From an uncultured Pelagibacteraceae bacterium (lineage in GTDB: Bacteria; Pseudomonadota; Alphaproteobacteria; Pelagibacterales; Pelagibacteraceae): a DNA stretch of 41,636 nucleotides. Location: the NCBI GenBank assembly GCA_902519945.1, contig CABYLY010000002.1, forward strand, positions 109,356 through 150,991. Reading direction: 5' to 3'. Made by a program: the position numbers and the translations under genes. Under the pieces are notes generated by a model, which was given only the letters and a program-made list of their open reading frames with translations, ran no database searches and had not been told where the DNA came from. Within the stretch, counting starts at the first letter, position 1. Each line of letters opens with the position of its first letter. Shown one piece after another: positions 35,135-41,636 of the stretch.

Positions 35135-36403
35135 TTAAGCTGGTTTATTCATTGAATTGAAGAACTCAGCATTATTTTTGGTATCCTTTAATTTTGAGCT
35201 TATAAATTCAATTGCATCCATCGTTCCCATTGGGGCAATAATTCTTCTTAGGACATTCATTTTTTGAAGATCATTTTTATCAAAAAGTAATTCTTCTCTT
35301 CTAGTCCCTGATTTTGTAATGTCTATTGCAGGATAAATTCTTTTATCCGCTATTTTTCTGTCTAATACAGTTTCGCTATTACCTGTGCCTTTAAATTCCT
35401 CAAAAATTACCTCATCCATTCTACTTCCAGTATCAATCAAAGCCGTGGAAATAATTGTAAGTGAACCACCTTCCTCTATATTTCTTGCAGCACCAAAAAA
35501 TCTTTTTGGTCTCTGCAAAGCGTTAGCATCAACACCACCTGTCAGGACTTTACCTGAGCTAGGTATAACAGCATTGTAAGCTCTTCCGAGTCTTGTGATC
35601 GAATCTAGCAATATAACAACATCCTTTTTATGTTCTGTTAATCTTTTGGCCTTTTCTATTACCATTTCAGCGACAGCTACGTGACGTTGAGCTGGTTCAT
35701 CAAAAGTTGAGCTTATAACTTCTCCCTTAACAGTTCGCTGCATATCGGTCACTTCCTCAGGTCTCTCATCAATTAATAAAACAATTAAATAACATTCAGG
35801 ATAATTTTTTGCTATTGAGTTCGCTATGCTCTGTAAAATCATAGTTTTACCGGCTTTGGGAGGTGAGATAATAATTGATCTTTGGCCTTTACCAATAGGG
35901 CTAACCAAATCTATAAGTCTTGGAGTTAAATCTTGTTTTTTTTCCGGTTTAACTTGTTCAACTTCCATAACAAGTTGCTTATCAGGATACAAAGGAGTTA
36001 AGTTATCGAATGCAATTTTATGCCTAGACTTGTCAGGCTCTTCAAAATTTATTTTACTTACCTGCAATAACGCAAAATATCTCTCTCCTTCTTTTGGAGC
36101 TCTTACTGGTCCTTCAACAGTATCACCTGTTCTTAATCCAAATTTTCTAATCTGACTTGGGCTAACATAAATGTCATCTGGACCCGGGAGATAATTTGAC
36201 TCCATCGCTCTTAAAAAACCAAAGCCGTCTTGAAGTAATTGAAGCACTCCTGCGCCAGTAATTTCCTCTTTTTCTGCAACTTTCTTCAAAATTGCAAAAA
36301 GTATCTCTTGTTTTCTTAAGGTACTTGCATTTTCAATACCAAGTTCTTCTGCTTGAGTAATAAGCTGTTCAGATGATTTAAGTTTTAGTTCTTGTATGTT
36401 CAT
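35135..36403 (-). CDS. rho: Transcription termination factor Rho
   Basis: Hexameric RNA helicase. 422 residues in three domains: Rho N-terminal helix-extended-loop-helix (about 1-47), cold-shock-like primary RNA-binding domain (about 50-125, with GFGFLRA), and RecA-like ATPase with P-loop [11 protein letters not shown] (near 184). [14 protein letters not shown], the Q-loop/R-loop region and [20 protein letters not shown] follow. It lies 62 bp downstream of hemJ, with a possible promoter and palindrome in that gap. Convergent with the sulfotransferase gene (4-bp gap). Confidence 0.98.
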   Translation of the reverse strand: MNIQELKLKSSEQLITQAEELGIENASTLRKQEILFAILKKVAEKEEITGAGVLQLLQDGFGFLRAMESNYLPGPDDIYVSPSQIRKFGLRTGDTVEGPVRAPKEGERYFALLQVSKINFEEPDKSRHKIAFDNLTPLYPDKQLVMEVEQVKPEKKQDLTPRLIDLVSPIGKGQRSIIISPPKAGKTMILQSIANSIAKNYPECYLIVLLIDERPEEVTDMQRTVKGEVISSTFDEPAQRHVAVAEMVIEKAKRLTEHKKDVVILLDSITRLGRAYNAVIPSSGKVLTGGVDANALQRPKRFFGAARNIEEGGSLTIISTALIDTGSRMDEVIFEEFKGTGNSETVLDRKIADKRIYPAIDITKSGTRREELLFDKNDLQKMNVLRRIIAPMGTMDAIEFISSKLKDTKNNAEFFNSMNKPA

Positions 36404-36408
36404 GAAAT

Positions 36409-36430
36409 TATTATTAAGGACTTAATAATA
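36409..36430. promoter_or_regulatory. 10-bp-arm palindrome directly upstream of rho
   Basis: TATTATTAAG (36409-36418) and CTTAATAATA (36421-36430) are perfect inverted repeats with a 2-nt spacer, 6-27 nt upstream of the rho ATG (36403). Upstream on the minus strand lie TTGAAT (36463-36458) and TATTAT (36439-36434), 18 bp apart. A start near 36427 would fall inside the palindrome. It could be an operator over the start site or, with a start further upstream, a hairpin next to the initiation codon. No Shine-Dalgarno is visible. Confidence 0.5.
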
Positions 36431-36465
36431 CGTATAATATATATACTAATAAAATTTATTCAACC

Positions 36466-36903
36466 CTAGATAGGTTTAAAAATAACAACAAAAATGATCA
36501 AAATCAGCAATAATGTCGGTATTTCATTAATATATCTATAAAATTTATGAGAGTGCCTATTCATGTCTATTTTAAATTGCCCCAAAATTCTACCTAGGTA
36601 AAAATGATATAAAGTTAAAATTACCACGAAAACTAATTTAAAAATCATCCATTTTTGCCCTAACTGGCTAAAACCTATTTCGTGAATTAGTAATAATCCA
36701 AATATCCAAGACAATGTCATTGCTGGTGTCATAATGTAAAAAAATAATTTTTTTTCCATAACTTTAAACACCTCGGATACTAATGGTTTGTCATTGTTTT
36801 GTGAGTGATAAACAAAAATTCTTGGAAGATATAAAAGACCAGCCATCCAAGAAATTACAGCTATCAAATGTAGGGATTTGAAAAGTAAATATGTATTCAT
36901 CAA
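36466..36903 (-). CDS. hemJ: HemJ-type protoporphyrinogen oxidase
   Basis: Membrane enzyme oxidising protoporphyrinogen IX to protoporphyrin IX, the penultimate step of heme synthesis. 145 residues, four hydrophobic segments, and the family start LFKSLHLIAVISWMAGLLYLPRIFVYH, cited here in part, with conserved His13 and Arg. The LGRILGQFKIDMNRHSHKFYRYINEIPTLLL region is also typical. It is located 0 bp after hemH (ends 36904) in a hemE-hemH-hemJ run, which strongly supports the assignment over the related CopD family. Confidence 0.92.
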   Translation of the reverse strand: MMNTYLLFKSLHLIAVISWMAGLLYLPRIFVYHSQNNDKPLVSEVFKVMEKKLFFYIMTPAMTLSWIFGLLLIHEIGFSQLGQKWMIFKLVFVVILTLYHFYLGRILGQFKIDMNRHSHKFYRYINEIPTLLLILIIFVVIFKPI

Positions 36904-37902
36904 TTATATATTTTTTTGAACTAATGATTTTAATAGAGCTATATGATCATCACTGTCATTCAAACATGGAACCATATCGAAATTTTCTCCTCCAGACTCT
37001 AAAAAGCTTTCTTTGCCCTGAATAAGTATTTCCTCTAAAGTTTCTACACAATCTGAAGCAAAGCCAGGACATATTGCTAGAACATTTTTTTTACCTTCAC
37101 TCGGTAATTTCTCTAAAGTCTTATCGGTATAAGGTTCAAGCCATTTTTGGGGTCCAAATCTTGACTGAAAGGTTGTCTTAAGCTCAATTGAGTTAAACTT
37201 TTCTGAAATTAGTCTTGTAGTCTTTTGACAATAGCAATGATATGGATCTCCTTTATCAAAGTATTTTTGAGGTATACCATGATAAGATACCAATATTAAA
37301 TCCGGCTTCCAGTTTATTTGTTTAATTTTTTTATTTAATGAGTTCACCAGTGCATCTATGTACAAAGGATGTGCCTCATAGTGTGGTATTATTTTTATTG
37401 ATGGTTGCCACCGCATTTTCATAAGTGTTCTATATACTTCGTCACAAACAGTTGCCGTTGTTGCTGCTGCATACTGAGGGTATAGCGGCAGTATAACTAA
37501 ATTTTCACAACCTTTTTCATGTAAATTTTTTATTTTACTTTTTATACTCGGGTTCCCATACCTCATAGCATAATCAATAATTACATTTTTTTCAGTTATT
37601 GATTTTGATAATTTATCTGCCTGCTGTCGAGTGTAATATAATAATGGTGATATGTTTTCTTCTTTCATCCAAATTTCTTTATATGCTTTAGCGGTTTTAG
37701 ATGGCCTTAAATTTAATATAAAAACATTCAATATTATTTGCCAAAGCAAAGGATTTACCTCAATAACTCTTTTATCAGATAAGAATTCCTTTAAATATTT
37801 CCTAATATCAAGCCAGCTTGTTGAGTCTGGTGTGCCCAAATTAATTATTAGAACACCTGTTTTGCCAAAATTTACCGGTGGGTGATTAAGTTCTTTTTTC
37901 AT
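36904..37902 (-). CDS. hemH: Ferrochelatase
   Basis: Inserts Fe(II) into protoporphyrin IX. 332 residues: GVLIINLGTPDSTSWLDIRKYL near the N-terminus (cited in part), DYAMRYGNPSI, LPLYPQYAAATTA, the active-site SYHGIPQKYFDKGDPYHCYC (His near 208), FQSRFGPQKWLEPYT, and the catalytic Glu in CPGFASDCVETLEEI. Overlaps hemE by 4 bp and adjoins hemJ, so the final heme steps are co-expressed. Confidence 0.97.
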   Translation of the reverse strand: MKKELNHPPVNFGKTGVLIINLGTPDSTSWLDIRKYLKEFLSDKRVIEVNPLLWQIILNVFILNLRPSKTAKAYKEIWMKEENISPLLYYTRQQADKLSKSITEKNVIIDYAMRYGNPSIKSKIKNLHEKGCENLVILPLYPQYAAATTATVCDEVYRTLMKMRWQPSIKIIPHYEAHPLYIDALVNSLNKKIKQINWKPDLILVSYHGIPQKYFDKGDPYHCYCQKTTRLISEKFNSIELKTTFQSRFGPQKWLEPYTDKTLEKLPSEGKKNVLAICPGFASDCVETLEEILIQGKESFLESGGENFDMVPCLNDSDDHIALLKSLVQKNI

Positions 37903-38903
37903 TGATAATTTTTTACAGTTTTAACTAAATAATCCATTAGATTTGGATCTGTCTCTGGTAAAACTCCATGACCCAGATTAAATATATATGGATGATTTTT
38001 AAAGATATCTAAATATTTCTCTGCCTCTTTTTTAAGGTTTTCTTTATCAGTAAGTAAAATTTTGGGATCCATGCCTCCTTGTACAGGAATAGATATTTCT
38101 TTTTCAATTCTTAATGGGTCCACATTATAATCAATACAAATCACATCTGGTTTAACAATTTCACAATATTTTTTATAGTTTTTAATGTTTCTTGGGAAAC
38201 ATATTACCGGAATTTTTAAAGATTTTACAAAACTTACCAAAGAGTATGTCGGATTATAAACATAAAAATCAAGATCTTTATCACTTAATAATCCTGCCCA
38301 ACTATCAAAAATTTGGATTATTTCAGCACCGTTATTAATTTGATTTTTAATGTGAACCATTAAAAATTTTTCAATAATTTTTAACGTCTGCTGAATTAAA
38401 GCTTTATCTTTAAAAAAATCATTATTTAGACTTAACTTAGGTGATTGTTTGTTAATCATGTAAACCAATAATGTCCAAGGCGCCCCCACAAAACCGATAG
38501 TGCTTTTATTTTCAGTAAGTTTATCATTTTTAACTAAATTAATTGCTTCATAAACAGGGCTAACTTTTGAAGTAAAATCGCTTTCAGTTAACTTAGATAA
38601 ATCATCTAAATTTAAATCACCAAGCATAGGACCAAAATTTTTTTTTAACTCAACTTTTTGGTTGCAGCCATAAGGTAATATCAGAATATCTGAGAATATT
38701 ATTGCAGCATCTAAATTAAATCTTTTTAATGGCTGAAGTGTAATTTCGGCTGCCAATTTAGAATTTAAACATAATTTTATAAAATCTGGATTAGATTTTC
38801 GTATTTTCCTAAATTCCGATAAATATCTACCTGCTTGCCTCATAATCCAAATAGGATTTAATGAAGTTTTTTTATTGATGATCACTTCTTCAATGGGTGT
38901 CAT
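37899..38903 (-). CDS. hemE: Uroporphyrinogen decarboxylase
   Basis: Decarboxylates uroporphyrinogen III to coproporphyrinogen III. 334 residues with NPIWIMRQAGRYLSEFRKIR (active-site Arg pair), IIFSDILILP (catalytic Asp), GFVGAPWTLLVYM, IQIFDSWAGLLS and FNLGHGVLPETDP. First gene of hemE-hemH-hemJ-rho. It borders the gap proposed as oriC, the same position hemE has in Caulobacter and Rickettsia. Confidence 0.97.
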   Translation of the reverse strand: MTPIEEVIINKKTSLNPIWIMRQAGRYLSEFRKIRKSNPDFIKLCLNSKLAAEITLQPLKRFNLDAAIIFSDILILPYGCNQKVELKKNFGPMLGDLNLDDLSKLTESDFTSKVSPVYEAINLVKNDKLTENKSTIGFVGAPWTLLVYMINKQSPKLSLNNDFFKDKALIQQTLKIIEKFLMVHIKNQINNGAEIIQIFDSWAGLLSDKDLDFYVYNPTYSLVSFVKSLKIPVICFPRNIKNYKKYCEIVKPDVICIDYNVDPLRIEKEISIPVQGGMDPKILLTDKENLKKEAEKYLDIFKNHPYIFNLGHGVLPETDPNLMDYLVKTVKNYQ

Positions 38904-38944
38904 ATTAATAATTAAATATAATTAATAGTATTATTAGTATATTC

Positions 38945-38953
38945 TGTGAATAA
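38945..38953 (-). other. DnaA box (perfect TTATTCACA)
   Basis: TGTGAATAA on the plus strand, i.e. TTATTCACA on the minus strand, matching the 9-mer consensus TTATNCACA. It lies 42 bp from the hemE start, next to the AT-rich repeat stretch. Confidence 0.75.
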
Positions 38954-38970
38954 TGATGATTAAATTTTGT

Positions 38971-39003
38971 AAACATTTTTTAAACATTTTATTAACATTT
39001 AAA
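38971..39003 (+). repeat. Three 11-bp-phased AT-rich repeats in the proposed oriC
   Basis: AAACATTTTTT, AAACATTTTAT and TAACATTTAAA follow one another with the central C at 38974, 38985 and 38996, exactly 11 bp apart and so on one DNA face. Placed beside a DnaA box, this is a candidate DNA-unwinding element or weak-iteron array. Confidence 0.55.
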
Positions 39004-39091
39004 GCTTATAATTGATAAATTATACATGAAAAATTGTAGCTTATTGACAAATTTTATAAGTCTAAGGAATATAAATACACATGTTTATTTT

Positions 39092-39100
39092 TGTGAATAA
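39092..39100 (-). other. DnaA box (perfect TTATTCACA)
   Basis: Second exact copy of TGTGAATAA (TTATTCACA on the minus strand), in the same orientation as the box at 38945 and 147 bp from it. A partial CACA-containing box-like sequence (AAATACACA) overlaps 39072-39081 nearby. Confidence 0.75.
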
Positions 39101-39157
39101 AGCTCTTGTTTTACAACAAAAATTTTAAAATGTTTAATAAATTGAATATGATTAGAA

Positions 39158-39173
39158 TAGTAAAATTTTACTA
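39158..39173. promoter_or_regulatory. 16-bp perfect palindrome upstream of the PPSR gene
   Basis: TAGTAAAATTTTACTA, a perfect palindrome 12-27 bp before the ATG at 39185. Too close and too AT-rich to be a terminator, it may be an operator for the ppsR-maf-aroE-coaE operon or part of the origin architecture. Confidence 0.45.
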
Positions 39174-39184
39174 ACAGTTTATAC

Positions 39185-40009
39185 ATGAGTAATACATATC
39201 AAATTTATTTAATTTCAGACTCTACAGGTGAAACTTTAGACAGAATTTTTACAGCAATTAAGGCTCAGTTTAAAAATATAGATTATAAAATTCATACGTA
39301 TTCTTTTACGAGAACCGAGAACCAAATTTTTAAAATATTGTCTGATGCAGAGAAACACCTTAATTCAATAATTTTATACTCAATTGTTGATAGCAATTTA
39401 GCTAAATTTTTAGCTAATACCAGCGAGGATAAAAAAATACCATGTTTTGGAGTTTTGGGAGATTTGATTTTAAGCTTTTCCAAATTATTAAATCAAAAAG
39501 CATCTCATCAACCAAGTGGCCAATACGCTTTAAATGATGAATATTACAAAAGAATTGCGGCCATACAATTTACAATGAATCATGATGATGGAAATTTAGT
39601 TAAAGAATTAAATAAATCTGATATAATTTTATTAGGTGTAAGTCGAACGAGCAAAACCCCTACAGCAATTTATTTAGCAAACAAAGGCTTTAAAACATCA
39701 AACATACCTTTAGTAAATGAAAATTCTATACCACAAACTTTGAAAGAAAATCCAAAAATGGCTTGTGTTATTGGTTTAAATACTGAGCCAGAAAGACTGG
39801 TAGATATAAGAAAAAATAGGATGAATTCATTAAAAGAATCTGAAAATAAATCTTACACAGATATCGAAAATATTAGAAAAGAGGTTGATGAAGCTAAGAA
39901 TACTTTTAGAAAATACAATTGGCCAGTAATTGATGTTACTAGAAAGTCTGTAGAAGAAACAGCGGCCTCTGTAATAAAAATTTACGAAATATACAAGAAT
40001 AATGACTAA
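39185..40009 (+). CDS. ppsR: Pyruvate, phosphate dikinase regulatory protein (DUF299)
   Basis: Bifunctional ADP-dependent kinase/Pi-dependent pyrophosphorylase that inactivates and reactivates PPDK or PEP synthetase by threonine phosphorylation. 274 residues starting YQIYLISDSTGETLDRI. The hallmark P-loop is LLGVSRTSKTPTAIYLANKG (about 149-168), with DVTRKSVEETAASVIKIY near the C-terminus. Whether the target is PPDK or PpsA cannot be read here. It is the gene on the far side of the proposed origin (the RP001/duf299 position) and overlaps maf by 8 bp. Confidence 0.94.
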   Translation: MSNTYQIYLISDSTGETLDRIFTAIKAQFKNIDYKIHTYSFTRTENQIFKILSDAEKHLNSIILYSIVDSNLAKFLANTSEDKKIPCFGVLGDLILSFSKLLNQKASHQPSGQYALNDEYYKRIAAIQFTMNHDDGNLVKELNKSDIILLGVSRTSKTPTAIYLANKGFKTSNIPLVNENSIPQTLKENPKMACVIGLNTEPERLVDIRKNRMNSLKESENKSYTDIENIRKEVDEAKNTFRKYNWPVIDVTRKSVEETAASVIKIYEIYKNND

Positions 40010-40586
40010 ACTTATTCTTGCTTCAAAGAGTAAAGTTCGTAAACAAATACTAGATAATAATAATATAGCTTCTAGTGTTGAACCCTCAAATTTGGATGAA
40101 GATGTTGTGAAAGAAAGCTTATTAAAAGAAAAAGCTTCACCAGAATTAATTTCAATAAGTTTAGCAGAATTAAAAGCAAACAAAGTAAGCCAAAAAAAAA
40201 ATGATGTTTTAGTTCTTGGAGCAGACAGTGTGATTGATTTAGATGGTGAGATAATTTCAAAACCGGGAAATAGGGAAGAAGCAATGAAAATTTTAAGAAA
40301 ATTAAATGGAAAAAGCCATAATTTAATTAGCTCAGTATGTATTTCTAAAAATGGATCTATGATTTGGAAACATACCGATAAAGCTACTTTGACAATGAAA
40401 AATATGACTGAAAATGATCTTAAAGATTATTTAGCAAAAATTTCAGATGATAAACTATTTGCCTATAATGTTTACCAAATTGAAGGAGAGGGCAGAAAAC
40501 TATTTTCAAGTATTGAGGGAGATGAAAATACAATTATGGGTCTTCCAATTATGAAGATAAAAGAATATCTAAGTAATTATAATTAA
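40002..40586 (+). CDS. maf: Maf-family nucleoside triphosphate pyrophosphatase
   Basis: House-cleaning nucleotide pyrophosphatase acting on modified NTPs, linked to septum control in some bacteria. 194 residues: LILASKSKVRKQIL (variant of the S-x-R-R motif; the second basic position is shifted) and LGADSVIDLDGEIISKPGNREEA (catalytic Asp). The C-terminal half has AYNVYQIEGEGRKLFSSIEGDEN (cited in part), as in Maf proteins of the YhdE/Maf-2 type. Overlaps ppsR by 8 bp; aroE begins 2 bp later. Confidence 0.93.
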   Translation: MTKLILASKSKVRKQILDNNNIASSVEPSNLDEDVVKESLLKEKASPELISISLAELKANKVSQKKNDVLVLGADSVIDLDGEIISKPGNREEAMKILRKLNGKSHNLISSVCISKNGSMIWKHTDKATLTMKNMTENDLKDYLAKISDDKLFAYNVYQIEGEGRKLFSSIEGDENTIMGLPIMKIKEYLSNYN

Positions 40587-40588
40587 AT

Positions 40589-41380
40589 ATGAAAAAATAT
40601 TTAGTAATAGGAAATCCAATCGATCACTCTTTATCCCCACAATTACACAACCACTGGATAAAAGTTAATAAAATTGAGGCTGTTTATGAAAAAAAAAAGA
40701 TTAATCAAAATGAAATTAAAGACTTAATTCGTGATGTTAAAGACAAAAAAATTTCTGGAATAAATGTTACAGTACCTTTTAAACAAGAAGTCATTACATA
40801 TTTGGATGAACTAACAGACCAAGCTCAAAAAACACAGTCAGTTAATACAATATACTTAGGGACTAATGGAGTGATTGGACATAATACAGATGTTGATGGC
40901 TTTGAAAGCAGTCTCAAAGATGAATACGATCCAAAAAATAAAAATATTTTAATATTAGGTGCTGGTGGAGTAGTGCCATCCATAATTTTTGCACTTAAAA
41001 ATATGAAAGCTGAAAGTATAACAATAAGTAATAGAACTCGAGAAAAAGCAGAAAATTTAAAAAAAAATTTTGGAAACATAAAAATTGTGAATTGGGGACA
41101 AATTACTAATTTTGATATGATTATTAATGCTACTAGTGTTGGATTGAACGCTGAGGATGAAATAAACTTGGATTTTTCAAAAACTAACAATAAATTTTTT
41201 TATGATGTAATATATAATCCAACGGAAACTAATTTTTTAAAGGCCGGCAAAAAGTTTGGAAATAAAATTCTAAATGGAAAATTAATGTTTATTTATCAAG
41301 CATATTACGCATTTAAAATATGGCATAAGCTTTTACCAAAAGTTGATGGCGAAGTTATAAAACTTTTAGATAATGATTAA
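40589..41380 (+). CDS. aroE: Shikimate dehydrogenase
   Basis: NADPH-dependent reduction of 3-dehydroshikimate in aromatic amino-acid synthesis. 263 residues: VIGNPIDHSLSPQLHNHW (substrate Ser pair), NVTVPFKQEV (catalytic Lys), NTDVDGF (catalytic Asp), the cofactor loop LGAGGVVPSIIFAL with SNRTREKA, and INATSVGL. The maf-aroE-coaE order is the usual one beside alphaproteobacterial origins. The stop overlaps the coaE start by 8 bp. Confidence 0.97.
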   Translation: MKKYLVIGNPIDHSLSPQLHNHWIKVNKIEAVYEKKKINQNEIKDLIRDVKDKKISGINVTVPFKQEVITYLDELTDQAQKTQSVNTIYLGTNGVIGHNTDVDGFESSLKDEYDPKNKNILILGAGGVVPSIIFALKNMKAESITISNRTREKAENLKKNFGNIKIVNWGQITNFDMIINATSVGLNAEDEINLDFSKTNNKFFYDVIYNPTETNFLKAGKKFGNKILNGKLMFIYQAYYAFKIWHKLLPKVDGEVIKLLDND

Positions 41381-41636
41381 AATTGGAATTTTAGGTGATA
41401 TTGGATCTGGCAAAAGTTATGTTGCTCAGAGTTTTGGTTATCCAGTATTTGACGCTGATAGAGAAGTAAGTAAATTATATAAAACTGATAAAAAAACTTT
41501 TAATAATTTAAAAAAAATCTTACCAGATTATTTTGATAAATTTCCTATAGAAAAAAAGTATGTTTTAGAAGCAATTCTCGATAAAAAAGGAAACTTAAAA
41601 AAAATTGTAAAAATTATTCATAAAGAGATCAGAAAG
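41373..41636 (+). CDS. coaE: Dephospho-CoA kinase, partial (3' end cut by window edge)
   Basis: Phosphorylates dephospho-CoA in the last step of CoA synthesis. 88 codons are visible from ATG 41373, inside the end of aroE. MIKIGILGDIGSGKSYVA contains the P-loop, and YPVFDADREVSKLYK is the substrate-binding Asp-Ala-Asp segment. The usual next gene in this block is dnaQ, outside the window. Confidence 0.93.
   Translation, partial: MIKIGILGDIGSGKSYVAQSFGYPVFDADREVSKLYKTDKKTFNNLKKILPDYFDKFPIEKKYVLEAILDKKGNLKKIVKIIHKEIRK

Larger units (their letters stand above)
38904..39184. other. Probable chromosomal replication origin (oriC)
   Basis: 281-bp non-coding gap between divergent hemE and the PPDK-regulatory-protein gene, the largest gap in the window. 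It holds two perfect DnaA boxes (TTATNCACA read on the minus strand: TGTGAATAA at 38945-38953 and 39092-39100) and one single-mismatch box (TTATTGACA, 39041-39049). It also holds an AT-only-looking stretch with 11-bp-phased repeats (38971-39003), an inverted repeat TATAATT/AATTATA (39007-39024) and a 16-bp palindrome (39158-39173). Flanking genes are read outward on both sides. hemE and this neighbour flank the Caulobacter and Rickettsia origins. No dnaA gene is present, as is normal in Alphaproteobacteria. Confidence 0.8.

Noticed and set aside
38949-38963. Trinucleotide run AATAATGATGAT beside the DnaA box, considered as a DnaA-trio element
   Set aside because: It does not read as the trio motif in the correct polarity in either strand; likely chance in AT-rich sequence.
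1-41636. Search for tRNAs, rRNAs, riboswitches, CRISPR arrays, insertion sequences and prophage genes
   Set aside because: Gaps are too short for RNA genes apart from the oriC and porin regions, which show no cloverleaf or riboswitch pattern. No spaced repeats, transposases, integrases or phage genes were seen.

Overview
The window is very AT-rich, almost fully coding bacterial DNA with gaps of 0-60 bp between most genes and no mobile elements, CRISPR arrays, tRNA or rRNA genes that I could find. Gene content, gene order and protein character (lysine/asparagine/isoleucine-rich, minimal domain versions) point to a streamlined marine alphaproteobacterium of the SAR11 (Pelagibacterales) type. 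This is an inference from gene neighbourhoods; no species can be named from the sequence alone.

Left part (1-24 kb). A minus-strand set miaB (partial)-fur-tsaB meets a divergent, antisense-overlapping polysaccharide deacetylase. Then come a Bax-like glucosaminidase, an Nfu Fe-S carrier, trpS and murJ (minus), and malic enzyme maeB (plus). Next are a BON-domain lipoprotein and rsmI (minus), an LpoA-like binding protein (plus), rdgB (minus), and the chaperone set grpE-dnaK-dnaJ with a good RpoH-type promoter in front of dnaK. dapB-nth-adenosine-kinase-like-2OG oxygenase follow in a tight plus-strand run. After these lie a winged-helix regulator divergent from an L,D-transpeptidase, a YggS PLP protein divergent from a ThiE-like protein, a TPR-sulfotransferase, a strong bidirectional terminator, and a highly expressed-looking porin with a long structured upstream region.

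Right part (24-41.6 kb). This is the conserved origin-proximal block of Alphaproteobacteria. A plus-strand operon (DUF3576 lipoprotein, leuS, lptE, holA) converges on a minus-strand series parB-parA-rsmG-mnmG-mnmE, rho, hemJ-hemH-hemE, read away from a 281-bp gap. On the other side of the gap, plus-strand genes (PPDK regulatory protein, maf, aroE, coaE partial) run away from it. The hemE/PPSR gap is where the Caulobacter and Rickettsia origins lie. Here it holds two perfect DnaA boxes, AT-rich 11-bp-phased repeats and palindromes, so I call it the probable chromosomal oriC. A near-perfect parS site sits inside rsmG, about 8 kb away, next to its own parA/parB genes.

Nothing in the window looks like an undescribed multi-gene system. 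The most notable items are architectural: extreme gene packing with antisense-overlapping 5' ends, shared start-codon palindromes, mirrored promoters and almost no intrinsic terminators; the candidate origin and parS; a half-size TsaB; and a sulfotransferase inserted into the origin block.
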